Below are positions 26,301-34,882 of a DNA stretch of 64,000 bases, one piece after another; position 1 is the first letter of the stretch, and each line of letters begins with the position of its first letter. The stretch is from Arthrobacter glacialis. Its GTDB lineage: Bacteria > Actinomycetota > Actinomycetes > Actinomycetales > Micrococcaceae. Position numbers and translations under genes: made by a program. The notes beneath the pieces are model-generated. The model did no database searches. It worked only from the letters and a program-made list of their open reading frames with translations, and had not been told where the DNA came from. The stretch is taken from contig NZ_PPXC01000010.1 in NCBI RefSeq assembly GCF_002909445.1, positions 1 through 64,000 on the forward strand, read 5' to 3'.

Positions 26301-26955
26301 CAAGTTCCCGGGCCAGGCGCAGCAGGTCCTTGGTGACGCGGCGCTCAATGTCCAGGCCATGGTCCATGAGCTCGCAGAAGTAATTCTCTTTGCCGAAAAT
26401 GTCCTGGAATTCCGACGCCGCAGCCTTGGCCTCGTTGTACTGACCCAGGCGGAGCCTGGTTTGCACCTCACCCGAGGGGCAGCCCGTGGTGGCGATCAAA
26501 CCCGAGTGGTACTGGTTGAGCAGTTCCCGGTCCAGGCGCGGGTACTTGCCCATGGGCGAATCCAGGGAACCCAGGGAGGAAGCCCTGAACAGGTTCCGCA
26601 TGCCCTGGTTGTTGTAGCTGAGCAGCGTCATGTGCGTGTAGAAGCCACCGCCGGAGACGTCGTCCTTGCGCTGGCTCTCATCCGTGCGCCACTTGACCCT
26701 GGTCTTGTCGGTGCGCGCCGTGCCGGGAGTGACATAGGCTTCAACGCCAATGATCGGCTTGATGCCGGCGTCGGTGGCCTTCTTCCAGAAGTCGAAGGCA
26801 CCGAACAGATATCCATGGTCCGTGGTGGCCAGCGCCGGCATGTCCAGGCGTTTGGCTTCCTCAAACAGCTCGGTCAGGCGCGCAGCACCGTCCAGCATGG
26901 AGTATTCGGTGTGCGTATGGAGATGGACAAAACTGTCAGTCGATGAGCTAGCCAC
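23389..26955 (-). CDS. dnaE: DNA polymerase III subunit alpha
   Basis: 1188 residues, the replicative polymerase catalytic subunit. The N-terminal PHP domain starts FVHLHTHTEYSMLDGAARL (metal-binding histidines). The polymerase active site MPDFDVDFDD lies at about residues 421-430. A helix-hairpin-helix and OB-fold region near the C-terminus includes ITISGMITNLQRRIAKSSGN. The PHP histidine pattern suggests it may proofread, as in the mycobacterial DnaE1. The GTG start has TAGAAT six bases upstream, so it is probably leaderless. It lies downstream of the rluD-like gene but behind an intrinsic terminator. Confidence 0.98.
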   Translation of the reverse strand: MASSSTDSFVHLHTHTEYSMLDGAARLTELFEEAKRLDMPALATTDHGYLFGAFDFWKKATDAGIKPIIGVEAYVTPGTARTDKTRVKWRTDESQRKDDVSGGGFYTHMTLLSYNNQGMRNLFRASSLGSLDSPMGKYPRLDRELLNQYHSGLIATTGCPSGEVQTRLRLGQYNEAKAAASEFQDIFGKENYFCELMDHGLDIERRVTKDLLRLARELEIPLVATNDLHYTHEHDAKAHEALLALQSASTLTEPTYDEGGKRFAFSGSGYYLKSPAEMRQLFSELPEACDNTLLIAERCDVSFNTNANYMPKFPCPPGEDETSWLVKEVDTGLRYRYPGGIPDAVRKQADYELDVIIKMGFPGYFLVVADFINWSKDHGIRVGPGRGSGAGSMVAYAMRITDLDPLRHGLIFERFLNPERVSMPDFDVDFDDRRRHEVIKYVTEKYGDERVAMIVTYGSIKTKQALKDSSRVLGHPFSMGEMLTKALPPAVMAKDILLSDIENPEAKRYGEAADFRNLINTDPEAAKVFELSKGLEGLKRQWGVHAAGVIMSSDPIIDVIPIMRRIQDGQVITQFDYPTSEGLGLIKMDFLGLRNLTIITDALENIKANQGFELDLEGLEYDDVASYELMARGDTLGVFQLDGGPMRSLLKLMRPDNFEDISAVLALYRPGPMGADSHTNYALRKNGLQPITPIHPTLEEPLADILGGTYGLIVYQEQVMSIAQKLAGYSLGRADILRRAMGKKKKSELDKQYAGFHQGMIDNGYTDEAVKTLWAILLPFSDYAFNKAHSAAYGVISYWTAYLKAHYPAEYMAALLTSVGDDKDKLALYLNECRHMGITVLAPDVNESALNFTPIGTDIRFGMGAIRNVGANVVNGLVESRLERGNFENFSDFLMKVPAVVCNKRTIESLIKAGAFDSLGHPRRALAMIHEEAVDSVITIKRNEAVGQFDLFAGMGGDVEPESALITEIPDLPEWEKKDKLAFERDMLGLYVSDHPLRGLEGVLSQNADISITQLLSDDGPQDGHIITISGMITNLQRRIAKSSGNPYARCEIEDLGGSVEVMFFGQVYGPIATILAEDLIVVVKGRLQKRDDGAITLNAMELTVPDLSEGLAGPLVISMPEHKANEQVLLALKSILGDHRGNTEVKMHLSGSRSVKVMKLPLHHRVNPTPSLFGDLKVLLGPTCLEG

Positions 26956-26961
26956 CGAACC

Positions 26962-26967
26962 ATTCTA
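26962..26967 (-). promoter_or_regulatory. candidate -10 box, leaderless promoter of dnaE
   Basis: TAGAAT on the minus strand is followed by six bases and then the GTG at 26955. Confidence 0.6.
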
Positions 26968-26972
26968 GTGCT

Positions 26973-27012
26973 CAAAAAACAACACCGCCCCGACACGGGG
27001 TCGGGGCGGTGT
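26973..27012 (-). terminator. intrinsic terminator after the pseudouridine synthase gene
   Basis: On the minus strand ACACCGCCCCGAC and its complement form a 13-bp stem around CACGG-type loop bases (26982-27012), followed by GTTGTTTTTTGAG. This is a textbook rho-independent terminator 23 bases past the stop. Confidence 0.9.
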
Positions 27013-27035
27013 GTGCTTTGATGCTTAAACGCGCC

Positions 27036-27959
27036 CTAGTGCTCGCCACGCAAGTGGTCCAGGGCATAGATCAAGTCCTGGGGGTAGGGGCTGGTAACCA
27101 TGACCGGCTCCCCCGACGACGGATGCGTGAAGCCCAGCTTGTGGGCGTGCAGCCATTGGCGGGTCAGGCCCAGTTCTGCTGCCAGCGTGGGATCAGCCCC
27201 GTAGGTGAGATCCCCGGCACAGGGGTGGCGCAGGGCTGAGAAATGTACGCGAATCTGGTGGGTCCGCCCGGTTTCCAAGTGCACCTCCACCAGGGACGCC
27301 TTGCCGAACGCTTCGAGCACTTCGTAGTGGGTGATGGAGGGCCGGCCATCCTCGATCACGGCAAAACGCCAGTCGAAGCCCGGATGCCGGCCGATGGGCG
27401 CATCAATGGTGCCGCGGAGGGGATCGGGCAGACCCTGGACCACTGCGTGATACACCTTCTCCACCGTGCGTTCCCTAAACGCCTGCTTCAGAATCGTGTA
27501 GGCGTGCTCGGTCTTGGCCACCACCATGGCCCCGGAAGTGCCAACATCCAAACGGTGCACAATGCCCACACGTTCCGGCGCGCCCGAGGTGGAGATGCGG
27601 AAGCCGGCTGCGGCCAGCCCACCCACCACTGTGGGGCCAACCCAGCCCGGGGACGGGTGCGCTGCCACGCCCACGGGCTTGTCCACCACAACAAAGTCTT
27701 CGTCGTCGAGCAAAATGTTCAAGCCTTCAACGGGCTCCACCACCACTTCCAGCGGGTCGCGGCGCTCGGGGATGGTCACCTGGACACTGGCACCGGCCTT
27801 GAACTTCTCGCTCTTGCCCAGCACCGCACCGTCCTGCAACACGTTGCCCTCGGCGCAGAGCAATGCTGCGGCGGAACGGGAGATGCCCAGCAGGGCTGCC
27901 AATCCGGCGTCGGCCCGGCGTCCGGCAACGTCCTCGGGGACGCTAAAAGTTTCAGTCAT
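27036..27959 (-). CDS. RluA-family 23S rRNA pseudouridine synthase (RluD-like)
   Basis: 307 residues from the ATG at 27959; the frame continues upstream only inside lspA. An S4-type RNA-binding domain comes first (about 1-65; [19 protein letters not shown]). The catalytic motif is [19 protein letters not shown], with the nucleophilic aspartate in [13 protein letters not shown] follows later in the domain. The gene overlaps the end of lspA by 8 bp, a pairing seen in many bacteria. The precise target uridines are not predictable from sequence alone. Confidence 0.93.
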   Translation of the reverse strand: MTETFSVPEDVAGRRADAGLAALLGISRSAAALLCAEGNVLQDGAVLGKSEKFKAGASVQVTIPERRDPLEVVVEPVEGLNILLDDEDFVVVDKPVGVAAHPSPGWVGPTVVGGLAAAGFRISTSGAPERVGIVHRLDVGTSGAMVVAKTEHAYTILKQAFRERTVEKVYHAVVQGLPDPLRGTIDAPIGRHPGFDWRFAVIEDGRPSITHYEVLEAFGKASLVEVHLETGRTHQIRVHFSALRHPCAGDLTYGADPTLAAELGLTRQWLHAHKLGFTHPSSGEPVMVTSPYPQDLIYALDHLRGEH

Positions 27960-28581
27960 TCTTGGCACCCTTGCCCTGATCCTCGGTGGTCTGCTCAGTA
28001 GTGGTCTGCTCAGTGGTTGCCTGCTCAGTTTCCTTCGCGGCCATTTCCTTGGCCGTAGTGCGGGAACCGTCCAGGCCAATGCCCAGCAGGGTCAGGATGC
28101 AGATGACGATGACGCCGCCCACCACACCCATGTCGGCCATGTTGAAGATGGCAAAGTTGGGGAAGGAGATGAAGTCAACCACATGGCCCATACCGAACGA
28201 CGGCGGGCGGAACAGCCTGTCGGTCAGGTTACCCAAGGCCCCACCCAGGACCAGGCCCAAGCCGATGGCCCACCACAGGGAGGAAATGCGGCGTGACATG
28301 ACGATGATGGCCACAGCAACAGCTGCCATGATCAGGGTGAAGAACCACGTGAAGTCTTCGCCGATGGAGAACGCAGCCCCGGAGTTCCGGATGAAGTACC
28401 ACTGCAGCAATCCGTCAATGACGGGGATGGTTTGGCCTTCCACCATGGTGGAGGTGACCCACCACTTGGTCAACTGGTCGCATACATAAGCGAAGGCGGC
28501 AACGCCGAGCCACAACAACCATGCGGATCTACGGAAGGGTTTGGGGGCGGCCACCTGGCCAGACAGAGAGTTCTCGCTCAT
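27952..28581 (-). CDS. lspA: lipoprotein signal peptidase (signal peptidase II)
   Basis: 209 residues from the ATG at 28581; a TTG at 28620 would add 13 residues. It cuts the signal peptide from diacylglyceryl-modified prolipoproteins in the membrane. Family motifs are [36 protein letters not shown] and [11 protein letters not shown], which contain the two catalytic aspartates. Four membrane helices are visible. The C-terminus is unusual: a hydrophilic tail of about 40 residues with repeats of TTEQ, rich in Lys, Glu and Thr. A lipoprotein client with a lipobox is encoded at 51446 in the same window. Confidence 0.96.
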   Translation of the reverse strand: MSENSLSGQVAAPKPFRRSAWLLWLGVAAFAYVCDQLTKWWVTSTMVEGQTIPVIDGLLQWYFIRNSGAAFSIGEDFTWFFTLIMAAVAVAIIVMSRRISSLWWAIGLGLVLGGALGNLTDRLFRPPSFGMGHVVDFISFPNFAIFNMADMGVVGGVIVICILTLLGIGLDGSRTTAKEMAAKETEQATTEQTTTEQTTEDQGKGAKND

Positions 28582-28671
28582 GACGCTTTCATTTGTTCTT
28601 GGACAAAAGGATTGATTCAATCATAGGTTGCTTGGCAGCCGGCCCGGCCCAGCAAGCATGGGGCGTTAAAG

Positions 28672-28719
28672 AACTAAAAGCCGGTGGCTCAAGTTTCCTT
28701 GGGCCACCGGCTTTTAGTT
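28672..28719 (-). terminator. intrinsic terminator after divIVA
   Basis: AACTAAAAGCCGGTGGC (28672-28689 region) pairs with GCCACCGGCTTTTAGTT (28703-28719). On the minus strand a T-rich tail (TTCTTTAACG) follows. It starts 8 bases past the divIVA stop. Confidence 0.85.
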
Positions 28720-28726
28720 AGGTGCT

Positions 28727-29404
28727 TTAAGAATCGGTGTTGCTCTCAGAGAAATCCGGTGCTGCCACCGAACCGCGAGCATCCAAGTCACGCAGCTGAC
28801 CTTCAATGTAGGTCTTCAGGCGTGAACGGTAATCGCGTTCGAAACCGCGCAACTGCTCAACCTTGCGTTCGAGCACTGACCGCTGCTGCTCCAGGGCACC
28901 GAGCGTCTTGCGGCTCTTCTCCTGGGCATCGTTGACCAAGGTGCTGGCCTCGATCTGTGCTTCTGCAATGATCTTGTCGCGCTGCTCCATGCCTGCACCG
29001 ACGTATTCGTCGTGGAGTCGCTGGGCCAAGGCAATAACACCCGAAGCTGCATCGGCAGAGGATGCGGTGGCGGCCGGCGCTGGCGCAGCTACTACAACTT
29101 CCTCAACAACCGGTGCCGGTTCAACGGCCTTCTCCTTCACCTTGGCAACAGGCTCAGCAGGAGCGGCTTCAACCACTGCCTCAGGAGCCTTGGCCAGCAG
29201 CGGTGCTGCCTGCGCAGGGGCTGCTGCAGTGTTTGGTGAGCCGTCTGCGAGCTGCTTGCGCAGTTCGTCGTTCTCTTGATGCAATCGGCGAAGCTCTACG
29301 ACGATTTCGTCAAGAAAATCGTCGACTTCGTCCTGGTCATAGCCTTCACGGAACTTGGTCGGCTGGAACCGTTTGTTGACAACGTCTTCTGGCGTAAGCG
29401 CCAT
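28727..29404 (-). CDS. divIVA: DivIVA/Wag31 polar growth protein
   Basis: 225 residues. The N-terminal membrane-binding and coiled-coil unit reads MALTPEDVVNKRFQPTKF, then YDQDEVDDFLDEIVVELRRL. An Ala/Pro/Val/Glu-rich linker spans about 55-110. A second coiled-coil follows (about 115-205; MEQRDKIIAEAQIEASTLV). In actinobacteria this protein gathers at negatively curved membrane and recruits the wall-elongation machinery at the poles. It is the last gene of the division block ftsZ-pgeF-yggS-sepF-yggT-divIVA and is closed by an intrinsic terminator. Confidence 0.97.
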   Translation of the reverse strand: MALTPEDVVNKRFQPTKFREGYDQDEVDDFLDEIVVELRRLHQENDELRKQLADGSPNTAAAPAQAAPLLAKAPEAVVEAAPAEPVAKVKEKAVEPAPVVEEVVVAAPAPAATASSADAASGVIALAQRLHDEYVGAGMEQRDKIIAEAQIEASTLVNDAQEKSRKTLGALEQQRSVLERKVEQLRGFERDYRSRLKTYIEGQLRDLDARGSVAAPDFSESNTDS

Positions 29405-29549
29405 CTAGTCACCTCATTGGTCTTAGTGAGTCTGGAACCGGCCGAAACCTTACCGACTACGGTACCGAATACAAATCTAGCGATCTGCACTGGGGGTCTA
29501 TCGCTTTTTACAATATAACTTTTCGTGCCTGAAAACTAACGACGCGGCG

Positions 29550-29840
29550 CTAATTCACAAAACTTTTTGTGACACTCATCCCAATACCCACGCCGACGAG
29601 CAATAATATGAAGCCAATATCCAGCGCCATGGAGCCGATCCGGAGCGGCGGGATCAAGGCGCGGAGCTTGCGCAGCGGCGGGTCGGTCAAGCGGTAGACG
29701 ACCGAGGCGCCCACCAGGGCCGCACCCTTGGGCCGCCAATCCCGGGCGAATACCTGTATCCAATCGAACACCATGCGTAGCAAAAGCGTAAGAAAGTACA
29801 GCAGCAGCAACAGGTACAGAAGAACGAAAACAATTGACAC
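29550..29840 (-). CDS. YggT family membrane protein
   Basis: 96 residues from GTG at 29840; a TTG at 29852 is the alternative. Two hydrophobic segments (about 1-24 and 73-94) flank a basic loop with the signature RLTDPPLRKLRALIPPLRIGSMALD, characteristic of YggT. The family is of unknown function, and in Gram-positive bacteria it lies between sepF and divIVA, as here, which suggests a link to cell division or envelope. Confidence 0.9.
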   Translation of the reverse strand: MSIVFVLLYLLLLLYFLTLLLRMVFDWIQVFARDWRPKGAALVGASVVYRLTDPPLRKLRALIPPLRIGSMALDIGFILLLVGVGIGMSVTKSFVN

Positions 29841-29963
29841 GGGTGCACACAATCCCTAGGTAGAGAAATACCGGAGCTTTGACTCTAAGAATAAACCAGT
29901 CCAAGGCGGCCGGGTCGGCAGCTTTGGAGCCGGGACTTTTTTATCCCGCACTGTAGATAACGC

Positions 29964-29992
29964 ACGGCCCGGACACTTGGTGCCCGGGCCGT
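29964..29992 (-). terminator. hairpin downstream of sepF
   Basis: ACGGCCCGG and CCGGGCCGT make a 9-bp stem with a small inner stem (CAC-TTG-GTG), 26 bases after the sepF stop. The T-run lies on the side preceding the hairpin for sepF, so efficiency as a terminator is uncertain. Confidence 0.4.
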
Positions 29993-30017
29993 TAAAAAAC
30001 GTTGCTTGCGCAGTGAT

Positions 30018-30545
30018 TTAGCTCTGGTTGAAAAAGCTTGCCTGTGTGTCGGAGAGCTTCTTGTCATCGCCAAGGACTTCGATATATGACGGCGAGAGAA
30101 GAAACACCTTGTTGGTGACTCGTTCAATGGACCCGCGCAAGCCGAAAACCAGGCCAGCTGAGAAGTCCACCAGGCGCTTGGCGTCAGCCTCACCCATGTC
30201 TGTCACGTTCATGATGACCGGAATGCCATCGCGGAAGCTCTCGCCAATGATCTTCGCGTCATTGTAGGAGCGAGGATGAACGGTGGTGATCTGACGCAAG
30301 CTGACAGCCTCTTCCCGGTTTGATGCGGCACGTTTAATGGGGGTCACCGGAGCCCGGTATTCTTCGTCGCCAGCCTTGGGTGCGGGCGATTCTGCTACTT
30401 GAGTCGGGGCCGGCGCTGGTTCGCGCTCATACACCTCGGCATACTCTTCGTCCTTGGGGACAGACGGAGCATGCTCAGCGTCATAGTGCTCGTCACCGTC
30501 GGCGAGCCCAAGAAAGATCATTGTCTTGCGCATAGCGCCAGCCAT
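30018..30545 (-). CDS. sepF: cell division protein SepF
   Basis: 175 residues. The N-terminal [22 protein letters not shown] is the membrane-binding helix of SepF. An acidic, proline-rich linker spans about 25-80. The C-terminal domain (about 82-165) holds [28 protein letters not shown] and [20 protein letters not shown]. In actinobacteria, which lack FtsA, SepF tethers FtsZ to the membrane. GAGGAG precedes the ATG. It follows ftsZ, pgeF and yggS in the usual order. Confidence 0.96.
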   Translation of the reverse strand: MAGAMRKTMIFLGLADGDEHYDAEHAPSVPKDEEYAEVYEREPAPAPTQVAESPAPKAGDEEYRAPVTPIKRAASNREEAVSLRQITTVHPRSYNDAKIIGESFRDGIPVIMNVTDMGEADAKRLVDFSAGLVFGLRGSIERVTNKVFLLSPSYIEVLGDDKKLSDTQASFFNQS

Positions 30546-30651
30546 GGTAGCTCCTCATTTGTCTGGAAAACACTAAACCATTTGAACGTTTGAACTCAAG
30601 GACACCACAGGCAGGTGCGCGAAACTTCAGTTGTTTTCAACACTCAAAACG

Positions 30652-31401
30652 CTACAGCACCACGGGACGCGGGCCGAGTATATCGGAACCGACACGCAGG
30701 TGTGTTGCCCCGGCAGCCATGGCAGCCTCAAGATCGTGGCTCATGCCGGCGGAAATTCCCGTGGCCCCCGGATGCTGCGCCACGAGCTGGGCGGAAAGCT
30801 GGGCCAGCAGCTCAAAGGCCGGTTCGGGGCTGACACCAAGGGGCGCCACCGCCATCAATCCAGCGAGCGTGAGGCCGGGCGTGTCGGCAATGAGGTCTGC
30901 CAGCGCCGCCATGTTCGACGGCGCGAGCCCTCCCCGGCCGCTGTTGGCGTCGCCATCGGGGGCGGCCAGGGCCGGGTAGACGGAGGAAAGGTCCAGCTGC
31001 AGGAAACAGGCCAGGGGCTTTCGGCCGGTAGCGTCCTGCTGCTGCGCCATGGCGTTGCCCAAGGCACCAACCAGAGAGGCCCTGTCGATCGAGTGGACCG
31101 AATGGGCGTAGGCGGCCACAGATTTAGCCTTATTCTTTTGGAGCTGTCCAATGAAGTGCCAGCGCAGATCCGGATCCGCCACCTGCGCCGCTTTTGCCGC
31201 GGCCTCCTGGTCACGGTTTTCACCAACGTCACCAACGCCTAACTGGCGCAGGCGCAGCACATCCGCGGCTGGATGAAACTTGGTCACAACTATCAGCGTG
31301 GGCTTCACCGTGGAGTTTGCTGCGGCGGCTGCCGCAATGCGCTGCTGAACCACGTCGAGTCGTTCTGAGAGTTGCTCGAAGCGGGGGTCGTGCGAGGTCA
31401 T
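30652..31401 (-). CDS. YggS family PLP-binding protein
   Basis: 249 residues from the ATG at 31401, which overlaps the pgeF stop by 4 bp. It is an alanine-racemase-like TIM barrel protein that keeps vitamin B6 and amino-acid levels in balance and has no known catalytic activity. The PLP lysine is K41 in LIVVTKFHPAADV. Other landmarks are VGENRDQEAAAKA, WHFIGQLQKNK, HSVHSIDR and GMSHDLEAAMAAGATHLRVG near the end. Its place between pgeF and sepF is standard for actinobacteria. Confidence 0.95.
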   Translation of the reverse strand: MTSHDPRFEQLSERLDVVQQRIAAAAAANSTVKPTLIVVTKFHPAADVLRLRQLGVGDVGENRDQEAAAKAAQVADPDLRWHFIGQLQKNKAKSVAAYAHSVHSIDRASLVGALGNAMAQQQDATGRKPLACFLQLDLSSVYPALAAPDGDANSGRGGLAPSNMAALADLIADTPGLTLAGLMAVAPLGVSPEPAFELLAQLSAQLVAQHPGATGISAGMSHDLEAAMAAGATHLRVGSDILGPRPVVL

Positions 31402-32195
31402 ACTGTGGATTCCTTTTTTGCTGCTGTGTCCGCTGGGGCGGCCTTGCCCTGCTTGGTGGCGTCTGTGGTGACAAAGCCAATGAAGCGGCCCTCCACCTCC
31501 CCGTCCCGTACTGCACGGCGGTGAGAGAAGAACCGGGGGTCTTCCAGGGTGCACACGCCCGCCGGGTGGGCCAGCACTGCCGCGGCGGCCAGCTGGGCGA
31601 GCACTGCAGCGGGCAGGTCAAGGGCTGGTGTGTTCCATAAGGTGGTGGCGTAGGCGGCCGGCACCACCGCGGACACTGCGGCCCGCATGGAATCGGGGAC
31701 TTCGTAGCATTGCCCGCAAATGCTGGGCCCAAGCCATGCCTCAATTCCTTCGGCACCGGCACTGCGCATTTGGGCTACAACGGCAGCTATCACGCCGCTT
31801 TCCACCCCGGGCCGGCCCGCATGGGCCACGGCCACCACGGGACTCCCTCCGGGTTTCTCACCCACCAACACGACCGGGACGCAGTCGGCCACCATCACGG
31901 CCAAGGCCCGGTCCAACGAGACCATGGCATCAGCCGTGGGAACAGTATCCGCAGCATTGGCCTCACCCGGTGGAGGTGGTGTCGGGTGTGCAACGACAGC
32001 CCCATGAACCTGGTTCATGTAGGCCAGGGGCAGGCTCGCCGTGGAACTGCCCAAGGCAGCCAATTCACTGTCCAGGGCGGCCCGGCGTCGTGTCACCTCA
32101 ACACTGTCATCACCAACATGAAAGGCCAGATTGCCGGCTGTGGTGTCTGTAAAGCCCACCCATACTCCGGGGCGTACTTGTTCAGAAAACCACAT
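31398..32195 (-). CDS. pgeF: peptidoglycan editing factor/laccase-domain protein (PgeF)
   Basis: 265 residues from the ATG at 32195 (MWFSEQVRPGVWVGFTD); a TTG at 32216 would add seven residues. The metal-binding residues of the family can be placed in YMNQVHGAVV (His), VMVADCVPVVLV (Cys) and AVAHAGRPGVESGV (His), and GPSICGQCYEV is also present. Members act as multifunctional purine nucleoside enzymes, and E. coli PgeF corrects misincorporated L-Ser in peptidoglycan precursors. Its location directly after ftsZ fits a wall-related role. Confidence 0.92.
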   Translation of the reverse strand: MWFSEQVRPGVWVGFTDTTAGNLAFHVGDDSVEVTRRRAALDSELAALGSSTASLPLAYMNQVHGAVVAHPTPPPPGEANAADTVPTADAMVSLDRALAVMVADCVPVVLVGEKPGGSPVVAVAHAGRPGVESGVIAAVVAQMRSAGAEGIEAWLGPSICGQCYEVPDSMRAAVSAVVPAAYATTLWNTPALDLPAAVLAQLAAAAVLAHPAGVCTLEDPRFFSHRRAVRDGEVEGRFIGFVTTDATKQGKAAPADTAAKKESTV

Positions 32196-32254
32196 ACCGT
32201 CAACCTGACCATTCAAGGGTGCCTGTGCTGAAGATCAGCAGGCGCGCGTGCTAT

Positions 32255-33424
32255 TTACTTCAAGAAGTCCGGAACATCCAGATCATCGGCACGGTGGCCT
32301 GTGAGGTCCGGCTCCACAATGGCAGGCAGTTCAACGTCAAAGCCACCGTCGGCAGGCACGTGGGACCCTGACTGCTGGCCCCACTGGTTCAGGTTGGTGA
32401 CGGTTGCGCTGCTGGGCACTGCCGCGGGTACGGGCGGAGCCAACTGGGCAGCCGGCTCCTGCGTCTCGCCAGGCTTGTCCGGAGCGTCAAAACCGGCGGC
32501 AATGACAGTGACGCGCACTTCGTCGCCCAGGGCGTCGTCAATGACGGCACCGAAGATGATGTTGGCCTCGGGGTGGGCAACTTCCTGGACCAGGCGGGCA
32601 GCTTCGTTGATCTCGAACAGACCAAGATCGGAGCCACCCTGGATGGACAGCAGAACGCCGTGCGCACCGTCGATGGACGCTTCCAGCAGCGGGGAAGCAA
32701 TGGCCAGCTCAGCTGCCTTGACGGCGCGGTCTTCGCCACGTGCCGAGCCAATGCCCATCAAGGCCGAGCCTGCGCCCTGCATCACGGACTTGACGTCAGC
32801 GAAGTCAAGGTTGATCAAGCCGGGAGTGGTGATGAGGTCGGTGATGCCCTGAACACCTGACAGCAGCACCTGGTCGGCTGAGCGGAAAGCTTCAAGCACC
32901 GAGACATTGCGGTCACTGATGGACAGGAGGCGATCGTTGGGGATCACGATCAGCGTGTCCACCTCGTCACGCAGTGCTTCAATGCCACTGTCGGCGCTGG
33001 TGGCGCGACGGCGGCCTTCGAAGGTGAACGGGCGGGTGACCACACCAATGGTCAGCGCGCCTAGGCCGCGGGCAATGCGGGCCACAACAGGCGCGCCACC
33101 AGTTCCGGTGCCACCACCTTCACCGGCGGTGACGAAGACCATGTCCGCACCGCGGAGCACCTCTTCGATCTCTTCCTGGTGGTCTTCGGCCGCCTGGCGT
33201 CCCACATCGGGGTTGGCGCCGGCACCCAAACCGCGCGTCAGCTCCCGGCCAACGTCAAGCTTGACGTCGGCGTCACTCATCAGCAAGGCCTGTGCGTCGG
33301 TGTTGATGGCGATGAACTCAACGCCGCGCAAGCCCACGTCAATCATGCGGTTCACTGCATTTACGCCGCCGCCGCCGATGCCGACGACCTTGATGACTGC
33401 CAAGTAATTCTGGGGTGCTGCCAC
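32255..33424 (-). CDS. ftsZ: cell division protein FtsZ
   Basis: 389 residues from GTG at 33424, where the protein starts [19 protein letters not shown] like other actinobacterial FtsZ. It is the tubulin-like GTPase that forms the division ring. The GTP signature GGGTGTGG lies at about residues 102-109. The T7 loop NLDFADVK and the C-terminal peptide DLDVPDFLK, which binds SepF and FtsW, are present. AGGGA precedes the start. A 300-bp upstream region with palindromes separates it from ftsQ, so it probably has its own promoter. Confidence 0.98.
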   Translation of the reverse strand: MAAPQNYLAVIKVVGIGGGGVNAVNRMIDVGLRGVEFIAINTDAQALLMSDADVKLDVGRELTRGLGAGANPDVGRQAAEDHQEEIEEVLRGADMVFVTAGEGGGTGTGGAPVVARIARGLGALTIGVVTRPFTFEGRRRATSADSGIEALRDEVDTLIVIPNDRLLSISDRNVSVLEAFRSADQVLLSGVQGITDLITTPGLINLDFADVKSVMQGAGSALMGIGSARGEDRAVKAAELAIASPLLEASIDGAHGVLLSIQGGSDLGLFEINEAARLVQEVAHPEANIIFGAVIDDALGDEVRVTVIAAGFDAPDKPGETQEPAAQLAPPVPAAVPSSATVTNLNQWGQQSGSHVPADGGFDVELPAIVEPDLTGHRADDLDVPDFLK

Positions 33425-33724
33425 GTTAAGTGTCCCTTGTTCGTATGTTGCCAGAAGTTCTAAAAATCGCTGGTGGCTACCGATGCTTTGAGCCATTTTG
33501 TTGCTGCCAGCATGGTTCCTGGGAGCAAACAACAAATTGTACTTGAAGCTTCTGTAGCCTAACCTTCAACTTGAAGGTTATAGTTATGTCAACTATCTCT
33601 TCTTAGTGACGCTATGGTGCATCCGTGCTGCATGCAATTACCGCCCCCGCGTGTCGAAAAGAATCCTTACAAAAAGTCCCCAAAACTTCCCCTGGCGCAC
33701 CCTGTTGTTGGCCGGCAGGACACC
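33425..33724. other. 300-bp ftsZ promoter region with palindromes
   Basis: No gene is supported here. On the minus strand a TACAAT -10-like box (33536-33541) lies about 112 bases before the ftsZ start. Just upstream is the perfect 19-base palindrome AACCTTCAACTTGAAGGTT (33561-33579), then ATAGTT-N5-AACTAT (33580-33596). TTGAAG half-sites recur at 33543-33548 and 33571-33576. Confidence 0.6.
33561..33579 (-). promoter_or_regulatory. 19-bp palindromic operator candidate upstream of ftsZ
   Basis: AACCTTCAA-C-TTGAAGGTT is a perfect dyad located where a -35 region for the TACAAT box would lie. The binding protein is unknown. Confidence 0.55.
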
Positions 33725-34882
33725 TCACCGAGTCACGGGGTGACGCGGGGCACTGACGTCAAAGACCTTCGCCGGCACTGGTGCCGGTTTGCCCGGCACC
33801 GCGGTGGGCGGCGGGGCATTCAGCAAGGCCTCCAACACCTGCGCCTTGAGCACCATGTCGCTGGCGTTGCCCCAGGTAACGCTGCGCCCGTCCGCAAGCT
33901 TAAGCTCCACGGCGTCGGGAGACTTGGCCGAAGCATTGGCCAGCTGCCCCAAGATGGACTGCGGCAGGTTGGCCAACACCGCGGTCATGGCTGCGAAGGT
34001 GTCCTTGCCAATGGCTGCCGTGCCGCCGTCGATCAAGGGCAATGCCACCGAGCTCGGATCCTTGGTGGCCGCCAGCTGCACGCCGTCCTGGTCCACCAAA
34101 AGGTAGTCCTCACCATTTTTCAACAGCGCCACAGGCACCCGCTCCACAATGTGGACCACCAGCGTAGATGGCGGCCTGGCCTCGATGCGCGAACTCTTGA
34201 CTTGAATAATGGGTTTGAGCAGTTCCCCAACCTCAACACCCCTCACCTGCGGCAAGGGCCTGGACACCAGCGGCGCAACCGCCTCTTGGAGGATCTGCTC
34301 CCCCACCAGCTTTTGACCTTCAAATACCACCGTCTTCACGGCCAGCGCCGGTGAAAACAAGGCCATCGCCATGACCAACGCCACGACTGCCGCAACTGCC
34401 AGGGAAGAGAAAAGCAAAGTTCGACGGCGGCGCTTGTGTTCAGGCATGGGGAACGCCAGGACCTGCGCTTGTTGCCCGGCCATGGGCTCCTGCGTGGGCT
34501 GGGCCTGCTTGTCCTGCTTGTCCTGCTTGTCCTGCGCAACGGGCTTGGCCGGCCTGGCGAACACCTGGCCCATACCTGCCAGCTTCTTCTTGCCGGGCGG
34601 CTTTGCGGTGGCCCCCGCTTCGACTGTTCCAGCCACGTCAGACTGAGCCAACGCTGCCGCCGGTGTTGCCGTATCCGCGGGCAGCGGAGCAACGGAGACC
34701 TTGGAGCTGGTGGCCCGAACGGCGGATGACGGCTCCGCCGCACTGTCCTGCCGCGCCGCAGCCAGAGTCTGGGCACGGTCAGGCTGGGCACGGTCAGCCT
34801 GGGCGGCACCGGAATTTTCCGCCTGCGCCCGGACAGTCTCGGGCCGGGTCCTGATGACCCGTGGTTTGCGTGGTTCAGCCAT
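33725..34882 (-). CDS. ftsQ: cell division protein FtsQ
   Basis: 385 residues from the ATG at 34882, which overlaps the end of murC by 8 bp. A long, Ala/Pro/Gln-rich cytoplasmic region (about 1-165) holds a run of QDK repeats. One membrane helix follows (about 167-195; LLFSSLAVAAVVALVMAM). The POTRA domain (VVFEGQKLVGEQILQEAV) and the FtsQ beta domain (PSTLVVHIVERVPVALL, YLLVDQDGVQL) follow. FtsQ links the early and late divisome. The cytoplasmic part is much longer than in E. coli FtsQ. Confidence 0.95.
   Translation of the reverse strand: MAEPRKPRVIRTRPETVRAQAENSGAAQADRAQPDRAQTLAAARQDSAAEPSSAVRATSSKVSVAPLPADTATPAAALAQSDVAGTVEAGATAKPPGKKKLAGMGQVFARPAKPVAQDKQDKQDKQAQPTQEPMAGQQAQVLAFPMPEHKRRRRTLLFSSLAVAAVVALVMAMALFSPALAVKTVVFEGQKLVGEQILQEAVAPLVSRPLPQVRGVEVGELLKPIIQVKSSRIEARPPSTLVVHIVERVPVALLKNGEDYLLVDQDGVQLAATKDPSSVALPLIDGGTAAIGKDTFAAMTAVLANLPQSILGQLANASAKSPDAVELKLADGRSVTWGNASDMVLKAQVLEALLNAPPPTAVPGKPAPVPAKVFDVSAPRHPVTR
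34504..34535 (-). repeat. 9-bp tandem repeat inside ftsQ
   Basis: CTTGTCCTG is repeated three times with a partial fourth, coding for QDK units in the cytoplasmic part of FtsQ. Repeat-number variation would keep the frame. Confidence 0.7.

Noticed and set aside
25255-26946. Open frame of 563 codons on the plus strand
   Set aside because: It runs fully antisense to the clear dnaE gene; long shadow frames are common in GC-rich coding DNA, and the translation is rich in Gly, Val, Gln and His with no motif.
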